Positions 44,357-59,300 of a stretch of DNA of 64,000 bases are shown piece by piece (positions within the stretch are counted from its first letter, which is position 1; each line of letters starts with the position of its first letter). Location: assembly GCA_945897565.1 (NCBI GenBank), contig CAMDFN010000005.1, forward strand, positions 50,093-114,092. The letters run 5' to 3'. The stretch comes from Chryseobacterium gleum (lineage in GTDB: Bacteria; Bacteroidota; Bacteroidia; Flavobacteriales_D; Crocinitomicaceae). Both the position numbers and the translations under genes were made by a program. A model generated the notes under the pieces. It was not told the DNA's origin, ran no database searches, and saw only the letters and a program-made list of their open reading frames with translations.

Positions 44357-47300
44357 ATGAAATTTTCTACCCAAACAAGCCTTAAACTCAAGTTCATACT
44401 TGGTTTGCTAAGTCTCTTATTTGTTCAAATTTCTTTTGGGCAAAACTCACCAAGTCTGAGTTTGGGAAGCAATCAAATCATCTGTTCGGGAAGTAATACG
44501 GCAACTGTTGCGGCTGCTACCAATAACCTTGGAACCTTAACAGTGAGCTCGTATGCGTGGACGGTTAACAGCACAAGTGTAAGTGGCACTACCAATACAC
44601 TAATTGTCAATGCCAGCCTGAGCAACAACAACACACAAACTGTAGTTTGTACGGCTACGTTATCAGACGGCAATACAGTAGTTGACAACATGAAAGTGTA
44701 TACCCTAGACCCTGGGGTGATTGCGAATAATCAATATGGTTGTTCTTCACCTTATGATCCTAGTGCGTTTACCAGCACAAATGGAGGAACAACTTCACTT
44801 AGTAACGTAAACAATTTTTCTCATACGTATCAATGGGAATCAGCCACAAATGTGAATGGCCCTTGGACGTCTATTTCAGGTGCAACAAGCGCTACCTACG
44901 ACCCATCAAACCTCAGTTCAACGACTTACTTTCGAAGGGTTTTAGAGGTAACAATTGGCACCGGAAATAATGCCGTTACGGAAACATGTGTCTCCAATGT
45001 TTTAGTCATTCAAATCATTAACACACCCTCTATTACGAACAACCAGTGTATCGCTAATGGTGCAACGGCTAATATGGCTGTTAGTTTTAACCCTGGACTG
45101 CCCTCCGGTTTTACAGCAACTTATGCCTGGACGGGGCCAACTGGCACATTAAGTTCAACAAGCGCCTCAGCCGCTGTAACAAGTTTTTCAGCGAGTAAAG
45201 CAGGGATATATACCGCAAATATTAGTGTTTCTAATGGCAGCACCACTTGTCCTTACTCCCTTTCAACACAGTTGAATCTCATTCCAAATACACCTGCTTT
45301 TACAATACCATCTTCGGGTTGTCCGGGAACATCATTTCAACCAACTGGTTTTACACCTCAAACCACGCCATCAACTATCAACTACCAATGGAGTATCTCG
45401 CCTTCCAATGGAGGTAGTACAGGTTTGAATGGAACAACACCAAATTTTTTATTCAATAGTGGTGGTTCATATACTATATCTGTAACTGCGACTAATTCGA
45501 GTGGTGGATGTACGGCGACATCAAGTTCTGCATCAATTGCACTTCCCACATTCTCTATCTGGAAACCAACTGTACGCGCAAATAATATCAATTATAATGT
45601 AACTACTGCTAATCCAAATACTATTGCCATTTGTGCTGGAGTTAGTACCAGTAATGCACTAGTCATTAATAATGGCCCTGGAAGTAACCCCGCCGGGACC
45701 ACCTATACTTACTCGTTCAATTCTGGAGCAGCAACTTCAATTTTAGTTGGCACAACAAACCCAGTCACGAATGCGGTACCGATTTCTTTGAATTACGGTA
45801 ATAACCAACTGATCATGACGGCCAATTTCAACGGCTGTTCACAGAGTGTTACAATCAACGTATATTCTGGGTCAAACCCTTATGTTTCTTTGGGTACAAG
45901 TAATTCAATCGGTTTGTGTTTAGGCGATTCACTTGACTTCACTATTGATCCAATTGCGCCGCCAACTACTTCTCAACCTAATGGGCAACCTAACCCTCCA
46001 GGCACCACCTACACACTCACTTACAGCGATATTACTGGCTCAACTGTGATACCTGTGATTCTCAATGATACGACAGTCATACATACATACAACAGTACAT
46101 CTTGTGGAGCTTCATATCCCTCGAACATTTATCCATTGAATACTTTTTATGCAAAAGTAACAGCGCAAAACTTGTGTGGGCAAACTTCAAGTACCATCTC
46201 TCCAATTACCGTAAATCAGACGCCAACAGCAAACTTCACCGTTTCAGATTCTACCATCTGTGCTGGTCAGAACATCACGGTATTCAATACAGGTCTGTCA
46301 GGAAATGTGATTGGGTCGTCTCCACCATATGATTGTACGACAGAAGGAAAATACTACTGGACCATCACTGGTGGTACGGTAGGGACCAACTTTAATATGA
46401 TCTCAGGTACACTTGGAGCATATAATCCCAATTATATCGACGGGAATGGGATGCCTGATTACACAGATAATGGGTCACCGTCATTGAACGTTAATTTCAT
46501 TACATCGGGATACTATACTATTACTCAGTATTACTATAATAGTTGTGGAATCAAAACTAAGGTCAGACATATTTGTGTGATCAATCCGCCAACGTGCCAA
46601 TTCACTGTGAACCCAACAAACGGGTGTTCCCCTTTAACAGTCAATACTAACAACACTTCAACTGCTCCTACATGTAATGGAAGCTCAGTGCAATTGAGTT
46701 ATGTATGGACGGTTACCAATCCAACGACGAATACAAGCTCCGTAATAACTAGTGCCTCATTGGTAAATCCTGTGCTCACGTTGACCAATACCACTAACGC
46801 TAATCAGACATTCAATGTCAATTTGAGTGTTATACCAATGGAGCCCGCTGCAACAAATATTCCATTTTCTAATAGCACCGTATTTTGCCCAACGGTAATC
46901 ACTGGAACACCAGTTGTAGGGAGCATTGTAGTTCAAAGCAATGGTTCATGGAATGGTACAATTACAGGACTATCTGGAACAACAGGTATACCTGCAGGAA
47001 CGATTATTACTGCAACCAACGGCACAGGTACAACTGGTGGAAGCATTGGTTTCGGTGGAACAGCCACTGTAACTTCCTCAAGTGCAAATACGATAAATTT
47101 CAATACGAGCGGCGGAAGTGCGCCCATAGCGGGAACTGTAACTTCATTAAAACGAGCTGCATCAGGGACTGTTGGTTCGATATCAGGACCCAATGCAAAT
47201 GGTGTTTGGACTGCCACAATTACTGGCTTGTGTTCCACAACTGGCATAAGTGTCGGATCTGTTATTTATGCAGCCAATGTTACAGGAAGTATCGGTTCAG

Positions 47301-50300
47301 GAGGAATTTACACCGTAACTGCAGTAACATCAACATCAATTACCTACACAGCCACAGGAGGAACAACACCTACAGCAGGAAGTATTACAAACCTTGCAGT
47401 TACAAGTTGCGTTTCAACTTGTTCTCAGCAAGTGATTGTAAACCCTGAGGTCAACTTCACGAACCTTCCTACCTCGACTTTGTGTAGTGGAAGCACACTA
47501 GGATTGAACTTGACAACTAATGTTGCAGCAACATATACATGGGTAGCTGCACCTAATGCTAATGTGAGTGGTGAAAGTACCACCACTCAATCCGGCGCAT
47601 CAATTAATGATCAATTGGTGAACCTGACTAATACGGTTCAAACTGTTATATATACAGCCGTTGCAACATCTACTGCTGCTTTAGGTTCATGTACAAAAAC
47701 ACAAACACTAACCATCACAGTTAATCCAAATATCAGCCTTACAGACCCCCAAGACCTAACCATTTGTCCGGGTGTTTTGCAACCCGCAATTGCTTTTACT
47801 AGCTTGCCTGCTACAGGTCTTTCCTATAACTGGACAAACAACACGACATCAATTAACTTAGCAGCTTCAGGAACCGGAACAATTGCTGCATTTACGCCAA
47901 CCAATAATACAAATGCCGCAATTACAGCCACCATATCAGTAACACCTTCATTTGGTATCTGCAATGGCGCGCCTCAAACCTTTACCATTACTGTCAATTC
48001 CATCCTGCCCGGCACCATCAGTGCTGCACAAAACTTGTGTAGTGGTGAGGATCCAGCAGCACTTAATGTAGCGACTGGCGCAACGGGTACAGGAACAACC
48101 AGTTTCATTTGGCAACAAAGCAGTAATTCCACCGGTCCATGGACATCTATTCCAGGGCAAACTGGGTCTTCTTATGACCCAGCTGTTCTAAGCAGTACCA
48201 CCTACTACTCAATTCTTGCAACCAGTGTTTTAAATAACTTAAGTTGTAGTGGGCAAACGCCTGCTATTGCGGTTACCGTATATACACTCACACCGGGTTC
48301 AATTTCAAGTTCACAAACAATTTGTACAGGTGGTAACCCCGCAGCTTTCACCAGCGTAGCTGCGTCTACCAATGCTTCGTCAGTAGTGTATCAATGGCAA
48401 ATTTCAACAGACAACGTCAACTGGAGTAATATTACAAGTGCAACAAGTGCAACATTTGACCCCCCAGCCTTAACAGCTACTACTTATTACCGCCGTCTCG
48501 TCAATGTTCTAATTGGTTCTACAGTTATTTGTCAAGGGCAATCGAATACAATTACAGTTACCGTCGTACCTGACCCAACGGTTTCTGCGCCGACCGGACA
48601 AACCATCTGTACAGGTGGTACGCCAACTGCGCTGTCCGTTACGGCGAGTGGAGGAACAAATACAAACTATAGTTATTTGTGGTTCAACTCCTCAAATGTG
48701 AGCCAAGGCATTACAACGAGTACGTTTACCCCACCGGCAACAAATGCAAGTTATTATTGTCAAGTTAGTATCAACCCGGCAGCTTCTACCGGCTGTAGTG
48801 TCAATTCCTCCAACGCGCAAATTACAGTTGTTGCAGACCCAATTGTGAGTGCACCTACAAGTGCAAGTTATTGCCAAGATGCTGCCTCTGTCAATGCTTT
48901 GAGTATTACCGCAACAGGTGGTTTGAGTGCAGCATATAGTTATCAGTGGTACAGTAACAACGCTAATAACAACACCACTGGAACACTCATTTCAGGAGCT
49001 AATTCGGCTACGTTCACCCCTCCGGTAAATATTGTTGGTATCAAATTTTATTATTGTGTGGTTACCATTCTGCCAAATACAACAGGTTGTTCAACTAACT
49101 CAGCTACAGCAACCATTACCGTTACAGCAGGCCCTTCTGTATCGACTCAGCCCGCAAATCAAACCAGGTGTATCGGTGGTGCTTTTACCGCACTCAATGT
49201 TGCTACCTTAGGCGGCAGTGGTACGCCAACCTACCAATGGTATAGCAATGCTTCAAACAGCAATAACGGCGGTACTTTAATTTCCGGCGCGACCAATTCA
49301 ACCTTTACAGTTCCCTCAAATCTAAGTGCCACTGCTGGCGTTACCTATTATTATTGTGTGATCAGCTTTAGCGCAACAGGAGGCTGTTCAGTGATCAGTT
49401 CAAATGCTGCTGCTCTTACTGTTTTGGCTACGCCGACTGTAAATTCGATTCCAAATCAAGTATTTTGTAAAAATACTGTTGCTCCAGCAACTCCAATTAG
49501 CGCCAACTACAGTTCAGGCATGACCTACACATGGTCTGTAACTGGCTCGAGTGTAGGGCTTACTCCTACCACAGGAAGCACAAGTACAATTCCAAGCTTT
49601 ACAACTGTCAATAATGGCACTGCGCCATTAACAGCTACGGTAAACATTACGCCTACATATACCTCAGGTAGTTTGGTCTGTGCAGGAAGCCCAACAAGCG
49701 CTTTCACGATTACCGTCAATCCAAGACCGGTTATGCAACAATTTAACCCGCTTTTACATGTATTCTGTGAAAATGCTACTGGTTTTGTGCCTTTCTCTGC
49801 TAATATATCAAGTGGCATGTCTTATTCATGGACAAATGACAACACGCAAATTGGGCTTGGCGCCACAGGCACGAGCACAAGCCCAGGACTAACCTTTACG
49901 GCGGTTAACAACCTAAGTAACCCCAACCAGCCACTGACTTCCAATTTTATGGTCACGCCAATTTACACGAATAATGGTGTTTCTTGTCCGGGGACTGCCG
50001 TACCTTTTGCCATTACAATTAATCCATTGCCAGACGTGATTCCTTTGCCAGATTACACGATTTGTGCAACAACTACGGGCTCTAATCAATTTTCTAGTCT
50101 CAACCCAATTGTTGGCCTTGGCACTTCTTATGTTTGGAGCAATTCAAACTTGGCAATAGGGATGGCTGCTTCCGGAACGGGCTCTCATTTCTTTACCGCC
50201 ACCAATACCACCACTGCTCCAATTACCGGAACCGTTACCGTAACACCAACCTACACAAACAATGGTGTTTCATGTACCGGGACGCCAGATAATTTTGTGA

Positions 50301-53300
50301 TTACTGTAACGCCAATGCCAACGGTTAATGCCATTGCATCGCAAGCATGGTGCGTTGGAAGCACCACAACAGCGGTTACACCAACAGGCAACATTCCAGG
50401 TACTTTGTACACATGGTCTAATAACAATACTTCTACTGGTTTGGGTGCCGGCGGTACCGGAACCATTGCTGCATTTACAGGATTAAATACCAATAATGCC
50501 CCAAATGTATCAACCGTTAACGTGGTGCCTAGTTATACATACAACAACATTACATGTACCGGAACAGCAGGGCAATTTGGCATTACCATTAACCCTACTC
50601 CCAATGTTGATGCTGTCATAGACCAACAAGTTTGTGCACAATATAACGCGGCTGTTCAATTTACCTCGACTCCTAATATTGTGGGTACAGTTTACAATTG
50701 GACAAACAACAACACCGCAATTGGACTCGCGGCATCGGGAACAGGTGCCTTATCTTTCAATGCAACCAATACAACGAGTGCGCCAATAACCGCAACTATT
50801 ACCGTTACCCCGAGCTTTACATCTGCAGGTAACACCTGTTGGGGGGCTGCACAAACATTTGAAATTGTTGTCTTACCAACGCCAGTTATGACGGTTACAG
50901 GCAGTCAGACGGTCTGTAGTGGAAACGCAACTGCAGCGATTAATTTCACCTCAAATTTGAATGGCACACAATATACCTGGACCAACTCCAACACAACTAT
51001 AGGCCTTCCAGCAGCTGGATCAGGAAATAGCATTGGTACTTTTAACGCGAGCAATTCAGGTACGGCCCCGGCCCAAGGCTTGATCAGTATTGCACCAACA
51101 TTAGTCACGAACAACCAAGTTTGTACAGGTAGCACCGTGAATACCTCTATTACCGTCAACCCCATTCCGGTAATGACAACCGTAAACAACCCTTCTTTTT
51201 GTTTCGGTACAGCCGCTTCAATTCCTTTGAGTTCAAACGTCAATTCAGGAGTCGTTTACAACTGGACAAATTCAAATACGGCCATAGGTTTGGCTGCAGC
51301 TGGTAGCGGCAGCATGAGTTTCACAACCCAGAACTCAAATACCACCGCCATTTCAGGTCTTGTCAACGTAACTCCAGTCTACACGAACAATGCTGTGCAG
51401 TGTCCGGGCAGCATCACAAGCTTTACCATACAAGTTGGCCCCAACCCACTCGTGAACCCGATCAGTAATATCGATTTTTGTAGTGGCATACCATCTACGC
51501 TCATTGCGCTTACTGGAACCGTAACCGGTGCAACATACAGTTGGACAAATGCCAATACAGCAATTGGATTACAAGCTTCCGGGACAGGCAATATCCCTGT
51601 ATTTACAACTGCAAATTCAAGCTCTACCTCTGTAGCTAGCTCACTTGTTACCGTCTTCCCAAGCCTGTCATTTAATGGGCAAACTTGTACCGGACCATCT
51701 TCTACATTTACCATCCAAATTAACCCCGGAACAACCATCAATACCATTCCAAATGTCAAATTATGTAATGGAGAGGCGAGTATTCCAATCAATTTCTCAG
51801 GAAGTGGCTCGAATTATTCTTGGAGTAGTAGTACAACAAATATTGGAATTGCTGCTACAGGAACGAGCGCTATTGCCTCCTTTAATGCAAGCAACACAGG
51901 TGTGAGCCCTGTGAATGCAACCATCACCGTTACATCTCAATTCACAGGAGGAACAGGAACTGGTTGTAATGGAGGTAGCACGACGTTCAACATAGAAGTT
52001 TTACCAACACCCTCCGTTGTAGATCCTCCGAATATCATTGTTTGCCACGGAAATACGGTGAACCAAGTGAATCTTTTTGGTGTTGCGACTAACTACACCT
52101 GGACAAACAATACGCCAAGCATCGGTCTAACCAACACGGGTTCAACAGCTACCATCCCTGGATTTACTGCCACCAATACGGGCACAAGCACCGTAGTGGC
52201 TACAGTCAATGCCACACCTACATATGTTTCAGGAAACAAAACTTGTACCGGGACAGCACAGTCATACACCATTACGGTAATTCCAACACCAATCATCACT
52301 ACTCAGCCTCAGCCACAAACGGTGTGTCTAGGAGGTGGTTTATCCAATCTTACTGTTGCTTATTCAGGTGGAAATGGTACACCAACCTACCAATGGTATA
52401 GTTCAGCGACAAATAGTACGGCAAATGGAACCGCAATTACAGGTGCGAACAGTGGTGCCTACACTTTGCCAGCTGCCAACACAGTCGGAACTACCTATTA
52501 TTATTGTACTTTGACATTTGCGAATGCGGCCACTTGCGCAACCATTACATCCAACCTCGCAGCAATTACCATCACGAGTGGTCCGTCAATAAGCACACAA
52601 CCATTAGCAAGTCAGTCCATCTGCGCGGGCGGAAGCATTTCAGCACCACTAAGCGTAGCATTTTCAAACGGTACTGGTAATGCAACTGTTCAATGGTATA
52701 GTGTTTCTGGAGGCACTAATACAGTCATTCCTGGCGCAAACGGTGTTAGTTTTTCACCAGGTGTTTTCAATACAGTAGGCACTTATAGTTATTTGGCGCA
52801 AATTTCCTTGAGCGGCAGCGGATGTGGATTGGCGCAGTCCAATACCGTACAAGTAAATGTCCTTGCAGACCCTACTATCACCAACCCCACAGGGGCTTCC
52901 TATTGCTTGAATTCAAGTACGGCGGTTGCTTTAAGTATTGCTGCATCAGGAGGTGTATCTGTGCCTTACAGTTACCAATGGTATTCAAATAGTGTCAATA
53001 ACAACACCAGTGGCACACTTATTTCAGGTGCAAATGCAGCGAGTTATATTCCTGCCACTACTTCAGTTGCTACAATCTACTACTATTGCATAGTAACGCA
53101 GGGCAACGGATGCAGTGTAAGTTCAAATGCGGCAGCCATAGCAGTAACTTCAGCTCCGTCAATTAGCAGCCAACCTATAGCCTCACAAACAGTTTGTTTG
53201 GGTGGTGCAGTATCTTCCTTATCTGTAGCATATGCAAGTGGAAGTGGATCACCTTCTTATCAATGGTATAGCAATAGTATCAATTCCTACGTTGGAGGAG

Positions 53301-56300
53301 TTGCCATACCTGGAGCGGCCAGTGCTTCATATATGCCTTTAACCAGTTCGACCGGAACCATCTATTACTACTGCGTCATTACCTTTGCAACGAGCGGTTG
53401 CTCTTCAATTTCATCCAATATTTCACAAATTGTTGTGGTTGCTGACCCAGTAGTAACTACCCAACCCTTAAATACCCAAACGATTTGTGGTGGTGGTTCT
53501 ATTCCGAATGCGCTCAGCGTAGCGTATAGCGGTGGAACAGGAACATTGAGTTATCAGTGGTATAGTGTAAACGGTGCTACCAACACGCTCATCGGTGGTG
53601 CCACTGCAGTAACTTACTTGCCACCAGCATTTACGACAACAGGAACTTACAACTTTGCTGTGCAAATTAGTTTGAGTGGCAGTGGCTGTAATATGGTTCA
53701 GTCTAGTAATGCGCAAGTGATTGTACTTCCAGACCCTACAGTTACCGCGCCAGTTGCTGCAACCTATTGTAATGGCTACAGCCCTGTTCAGGCGCTGTCT
53801 GTTTCGCCTGCCGGCGGCTTGACGGGCGGTTTCAATTACCAATGGTTTAGCAATACCGTCAATTCAAACGCAAGCGGAACTGCCATCACTGGCGCTACCA
53901 CTTCTACCTATACACCACCAGTTAACATAAATGGTTCGGTCTATTATTATTGTGTAGTGAGCCAAGGTGCTGCCAACACAGGTTGTTCGATTGCTTCGGC
54001 AACTGCCTTAATCATTACCTCACCAGCTCCTGCGATAGCTACCCAACCAACTACCATGCAAACAGCTTGTGTGGGAGGTACGCTCAATAACTTGACAGTT
54101 AGTTACACTGGCGCGAGTACCACACCAAGCTACCAATGGTATAGCAATGCAGTCAATACAAATACCGGCGGAACACCTATTCCTGGTGCAAACGCCACAA
54201 GTTATTTACCTCAAAATACGACTGCAGGAACAGTCTATTACTATTGTGTTATTAGCTTCCCAGCGATTAGCTGTACAACAATCAGCTCTAATCCAGGTGG
54301 TGTAATTATTCATCCAGATCCTATTATTTCCGTTCAACCTTTGACGAACCAAGCCATTTGTTTTGGAACAACACTAGGTGCTCCGCTCAATATTTCTTAC
54401 ACTGGTGGCTTTGGCACCCCAAATTACCAATGGAACTTAGTGAGTGGCAGTACCACCACCCCAATTTTGACAGCAACTGGAGCCACTTACTTACCTGCTA
54501 ATTTCAATTTAGCGGGCACCTACAATTTTAACGTCACCCTTACCCTTTCTGGAAACGGTTGTAATGTCCAAACATCGAACCAAGCGCAAGTAATCGTGAT
54601 GCCTGTTCCAGTTGTAGATTCTGTAGGTTCCTACTTGTATTGTAATGCGGATACCGCAGCGATGGTCGTTTTTACAGGTCCTATTGCAGGTACCACCTAT
54701 ATTTGGTCAAATGACAACCCAAGCATAGGCTTGGATTCAGTCGGATTCGGAAATATCATGCCCTTTGAGGTCACCAACATGAACAATGTGGGCATCCTTG
54801 GCAATATCAACGTTATTCCTCAATTGACAACCTTAAATACCACCTGTTCAGGTACACCAATCGATTTCACCATAATGGTCAATCCTTATCAAGATGTGCA
54901 AGATCCGCAAGACTTGGTGTTGTGTCACGGCACAGGCGTCAATGGTGTTCAATTCTTTGGCTCAGCACTCATTAATAACTGGACCAACGACTTACCGGCA
55001 CTAGGTATTCCGGCAGCGGGCTCTGGAACACTCCCAGCATTTTTAGCCGTAAATAACGGAACGCAGCCTATTGTAGCGAACTTAAGCGTAACGCCTTCAT
55101 TTAATGCCGTAACCACGTGCCCTGGTGATATCGAAACCTTTACCATTACCATTTTACCCAATCCAAATGTGGCGGTTTCACCTCTTACACAAACCATTTG
55201 TAGCGGTGATTTGAGTGCAACCGTCAACTTAAGTGGTACGGCCACGAGTATAGCCTGGACCAACAACCAAACCTCTACAGGATTGGCGGCCAGCGGCACC
55301 GGAAACATTCCTGCATTTCTAACCACGGCAACAGGCTCCAACACAACCAGTACCATTGCAGTGACACCTATTTACACTTTTGGTGGCGTATCTTGCCCTG
55401 GTGCGGTTCAAAATGCGCAAATCACGGTTGTGCCAACCCCAAGTATATTGCCGCTTCAGGATATCGTATTATGTAATGGCCAGGCAACTGGTCTGATTCA
55501 AATTTTAGGGAATGCCAATGAGCTCAATTGGAGCAGTAGCAATCCAAGTATTGGTACAGCTGCGCTCGGCACAGGCTCTATTGCCTCTTTCAATGTAAGC
55601 AACTCTTCACAGAGTCCTGTGAGTACAGTAATTACTGTAACGCCTGTGAATTTCTTTGCAGGTCTTACCTGTATGGCTCCTGCTCAAGACTTCTCGATTA
55701 CCGTGAACCCCACACCAACAATAACGCCAGTTGCGGACCAAATACTTTGTGCACAGAGCAATTCACCTGCTGTGCTTTTCTCTGGAAACGCAAATAGTTT
55801 TATTTGGTCTAATTCAAACAACACCATAGGTTTAGCAAGTTCAGGAACGGGCAACATCAGTTCTTTTGTCACGCAAAACAACTTGCCTTCGGTCGGCAAT
55901 GCCAATGTGAGCGTTACACCACAATTTACCAACGCGGGCCTGACCTGTTCGGGTATACCTGAACTATTTACAATTGATGTATTACCAGTGCCAACACTTG
56001 GCCCTATTAATGCGCAAGTATTGTGTAATGGTACAGCAACAGCGCCAATTACTTTTACTGGTAACGCAACCAATTATGCTTGGATCAACAATAATGTCAG
56101 TATAGGTTTAGCTGCAGCAGGTTCAGGAAATATCGCCGGATTCAACGCCGTTGCTGGTGCAACCAATAACGTAGCGAATCTTGTGGTGACACCATCGTAT
56201 GCCTACAACAACATCACTTGTCAGGGCACACCTTCCACCACAACAATTACAGTCTTGCCGAGCCCGTTCATCAATGCCGTAACTGATGTTGTGGCTTGTA

Positions 56301-59300
56301 ATGGAGTTTTGTCAGGAATACTCGCTTTTTCTGGCACTGCCAATGCGTTCAACTGGATGAACTCCAACCCTGCAATAGGTTTAGCAGCTAGCGGAAGCGG
56401 CAACCTGCCTGTCTTTACGAACACGAACACAAGCAGCAATCCACTTTTGGCTACTATAACCGTTACACCGCAAACAGGGCAAGGCAACCAAACTTGCCAA
56501 GGAACCCCTGAAATCTTTACCATTACGGTGAACCCTACCCCAACAATGCAGCCACCGGGATCACAAGTTTTGTGTAGCCAAACCCAGACGCAGCCTGTCA
56601 ACTTCAGTGGTAATGCAAGTAGCTATGCATGGCTTAACTCAAACACAAGTATTGGCCTGGCTTCGTTTGGAAATGGTGCAATTCCTGCTTTTAATGCGCA
56701 AAACAATGGCCTCAATACGCAAGTAGCTCAAATTCAAGTTACTCCTCAATATGTCAATGCAGGAACAACTTGCTTAGGTACACCACAAAACTTTACATTT
56801 AGCGTAGACCCTATACCGGCGGTGCAATACAGCCAAATTTCACAAACGGTTTGTACAGGTTCAAGTACCACAGCAGTAAATCTCAGTTCTCAAACACCTG
56901 GCGTGGCATACGCATGGAATATCCTCAACCCATCTGGAGCTGTAACTGGCGTTCCGAGCATGAGTGGCACAGGTAATTTACCGAGCATGACACTTGTCAA
57001 TTCAGGTAATACCAGTGCGCAGTTCAACTTCCAAGCAATGGCTATCACGCCATTGGCTAGCTGTGTTGGCTACGGGCCGCTTGGTACCATTAGTGTAGCA
57101 CCTGCTCCGGTAATGCAACCTTTAAATGACCTCACTATTTGTAGCAATTCCCTAATCAATTACAACTTAGTAGCAAGTATTCCTTCTACTTATAACTGGA
57201 CAGCAAGTGCCAACACTAACGTGGTCGGGCAACCAACAAGTGCGGTCAATTCAAACCTCATCTTTAACACTTTGCAAAACAATGCCAGCACGCTGCAATA
57301 CGTGACCTACACCGCAACACCAACATCGTTCCCTGCGGGATGTATTGGCGCGCCGGAAAGCTTTATTGCAGAAGTTGTACCGAATATTCAGATCACAAGC
57401 GTAGCCAATTATGAGATTTGTAGCGGAGAGCCAACGGACATCACTTTGAGCTCTAATTTACCAGGTGCATTCACCTACACTGCCACGAACAACCCCAACG
57501 TACAGGGTGAATCTAGCAATGCGCAAACTGGCTTCTATATCAACGATATCCTGAGCAACAATAGTTCTTATGATCAAACGGTAAGTTATAACGTTCAAGT
57601 CGTGTCGAGTCCTTATGGCTGTTATGGCCTTCCACAAATTGTGAATGTTGAAGTGCATCCTGAAATGACCATTACCAATGCGTCTCCGACTCAAATGTGT
57701 AGTGGATCACCTTTAAACTTGATCCTCACTGCAACAGAGAACGCTACATTTAGTTGGTATGCAACTCAAAATGGTATGGTAAATGGAGAATCTACTACCA
57801 CTCAAAGTAGTGCTGTTCTCAACGACAACCTTGCGCTTGAACCAAATGTCAATACCCATCAAACGGTTCAATACACGATCAGCGCAACTTCCACCGTAAC
57901 AGGCTGTGATGCCCAATCCTTGCCATTCTCCATTATTGTGAATCCAGTTCCGGTTGTGAGTTCACTTCCCGATCAATTGCATTGTGCCGGAGAACCTAGC
58001 GATCCATTGAATTGGACGCTCAACGGAACTGGCACAAATTATGTTTGGTCAAACAATAATTCTGCACTTGGTTTGGCCTTAAATGGCAACGGAAATATTC
58101 CGTCTTTCAATGTTTCAAATTCAGGTCCTCAAACCTTGATTTCTACCATTACAGTGACTCCGCAATATGTGAATAATGGGTTTATTTGTGCTGGTATTCA
58201 AGATCAATTGACCATCACGGTTGAACCTATTCCGAGTATTGCTTACAATCTGCCGAATCAAGATTTGTGTTCTGGAGATTTGAGTGATACCATCGCAATG
58301 AGTTCTCCTACATCAGGTGCAATTTTGACATGGGAAATCATCAACCCACCCCTAACGATTTCGGGTATTCCAAACCTCACAGGAAATGATTCTATTCCGG
58401 GAATGTACCTGAGCAACTCAAGTACAAGTCCGCAACAAATCCTCTTCCAGGGTACCGCCACTACAGCGCTCAATGCTTGTCAGACGCTTGGGCCAATCGG
58501 TCAAATTGTGGTGCTCCCTGAACCTGTTGTCACGACCATCAATGACCTTACGATTTGTAGTGGGGATGTTGTTTCGCAAAACATCAATTCGAGTATTCCT
58601 TCCACTTTCATATGGGGAGCCCAAAGCAACCCGAATGTCAATGGAGAATCAGTAGGGCCTGTGAACTCAAATTTCATTTACAACAGCCTTCAAAACACGA
58701 CTTCGACCATTCAATATGTCAATTACACCATTACGCCAACTTCTATTAACGGCGCTTGTGTAGGTGTAGACCTCGACTTTACGGCTGAAGTGATCCCTGA
58801 TATCATTTTGGATACTTTGGTAACGCCACTTCAAGATTCGATTTGCAGTGGTGAACTTACCACTATTTTCCTCCAGACCAATTACCCGGCCAATATCGTA
58901 TGGCATGCGCTCCCGAATCCGAATGTTTCAGGTGAAACAACAACAGCAACTGCCGGAGCATACATCAGTGATATTTTAGTCAACAACACGCCTTTCAACC
59001 AATATGTGACTTACTACATCGACATGCTCTCTACTCCAAATGCGTGCCAAGGTGTACCGCAAATGATTACGGTGTTGGTCTTCCCGGCAATTCAACTTAC
59101 GAATGCCACCAATCTAAACCTTTGTAGCACGGATACGCTTGATCTCAATTTAGCGGCTACTGTCAACGCTACATTTACTTGGTATGCTACCAACAACGGT
59201 GTGGTGCAAGGAGAAACCACCACCCCTCAGAATACCGGTTCAATCAACGATATATTGGTCAACAACTCTGCTGTTACCCAACAAGTCTATTATGCAGTAG

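Noticed and set aside
46933..47247. Hydrophobic 104-codon minus-strand ORF
   Set aside because: Reverse reading of the tandem insert; Val/Pro richness comes from complementing Thr/Asn/Gly codons.
46885..47448. 187-codon plus-strand ORF in another frame of the second giant gene
   Set aside because: Composition (Trp, Cys, Asn and Arg rich) is an out-of-frame reading of the Thr/Gly/Asn-rich repeat; the giant frame is continuous through it.
50251..56601. Series of similar minus-strand ORFs of 80-137 codons
   Set aside because: They resemble each other only because they lie antisense to the PKD-like repeats.
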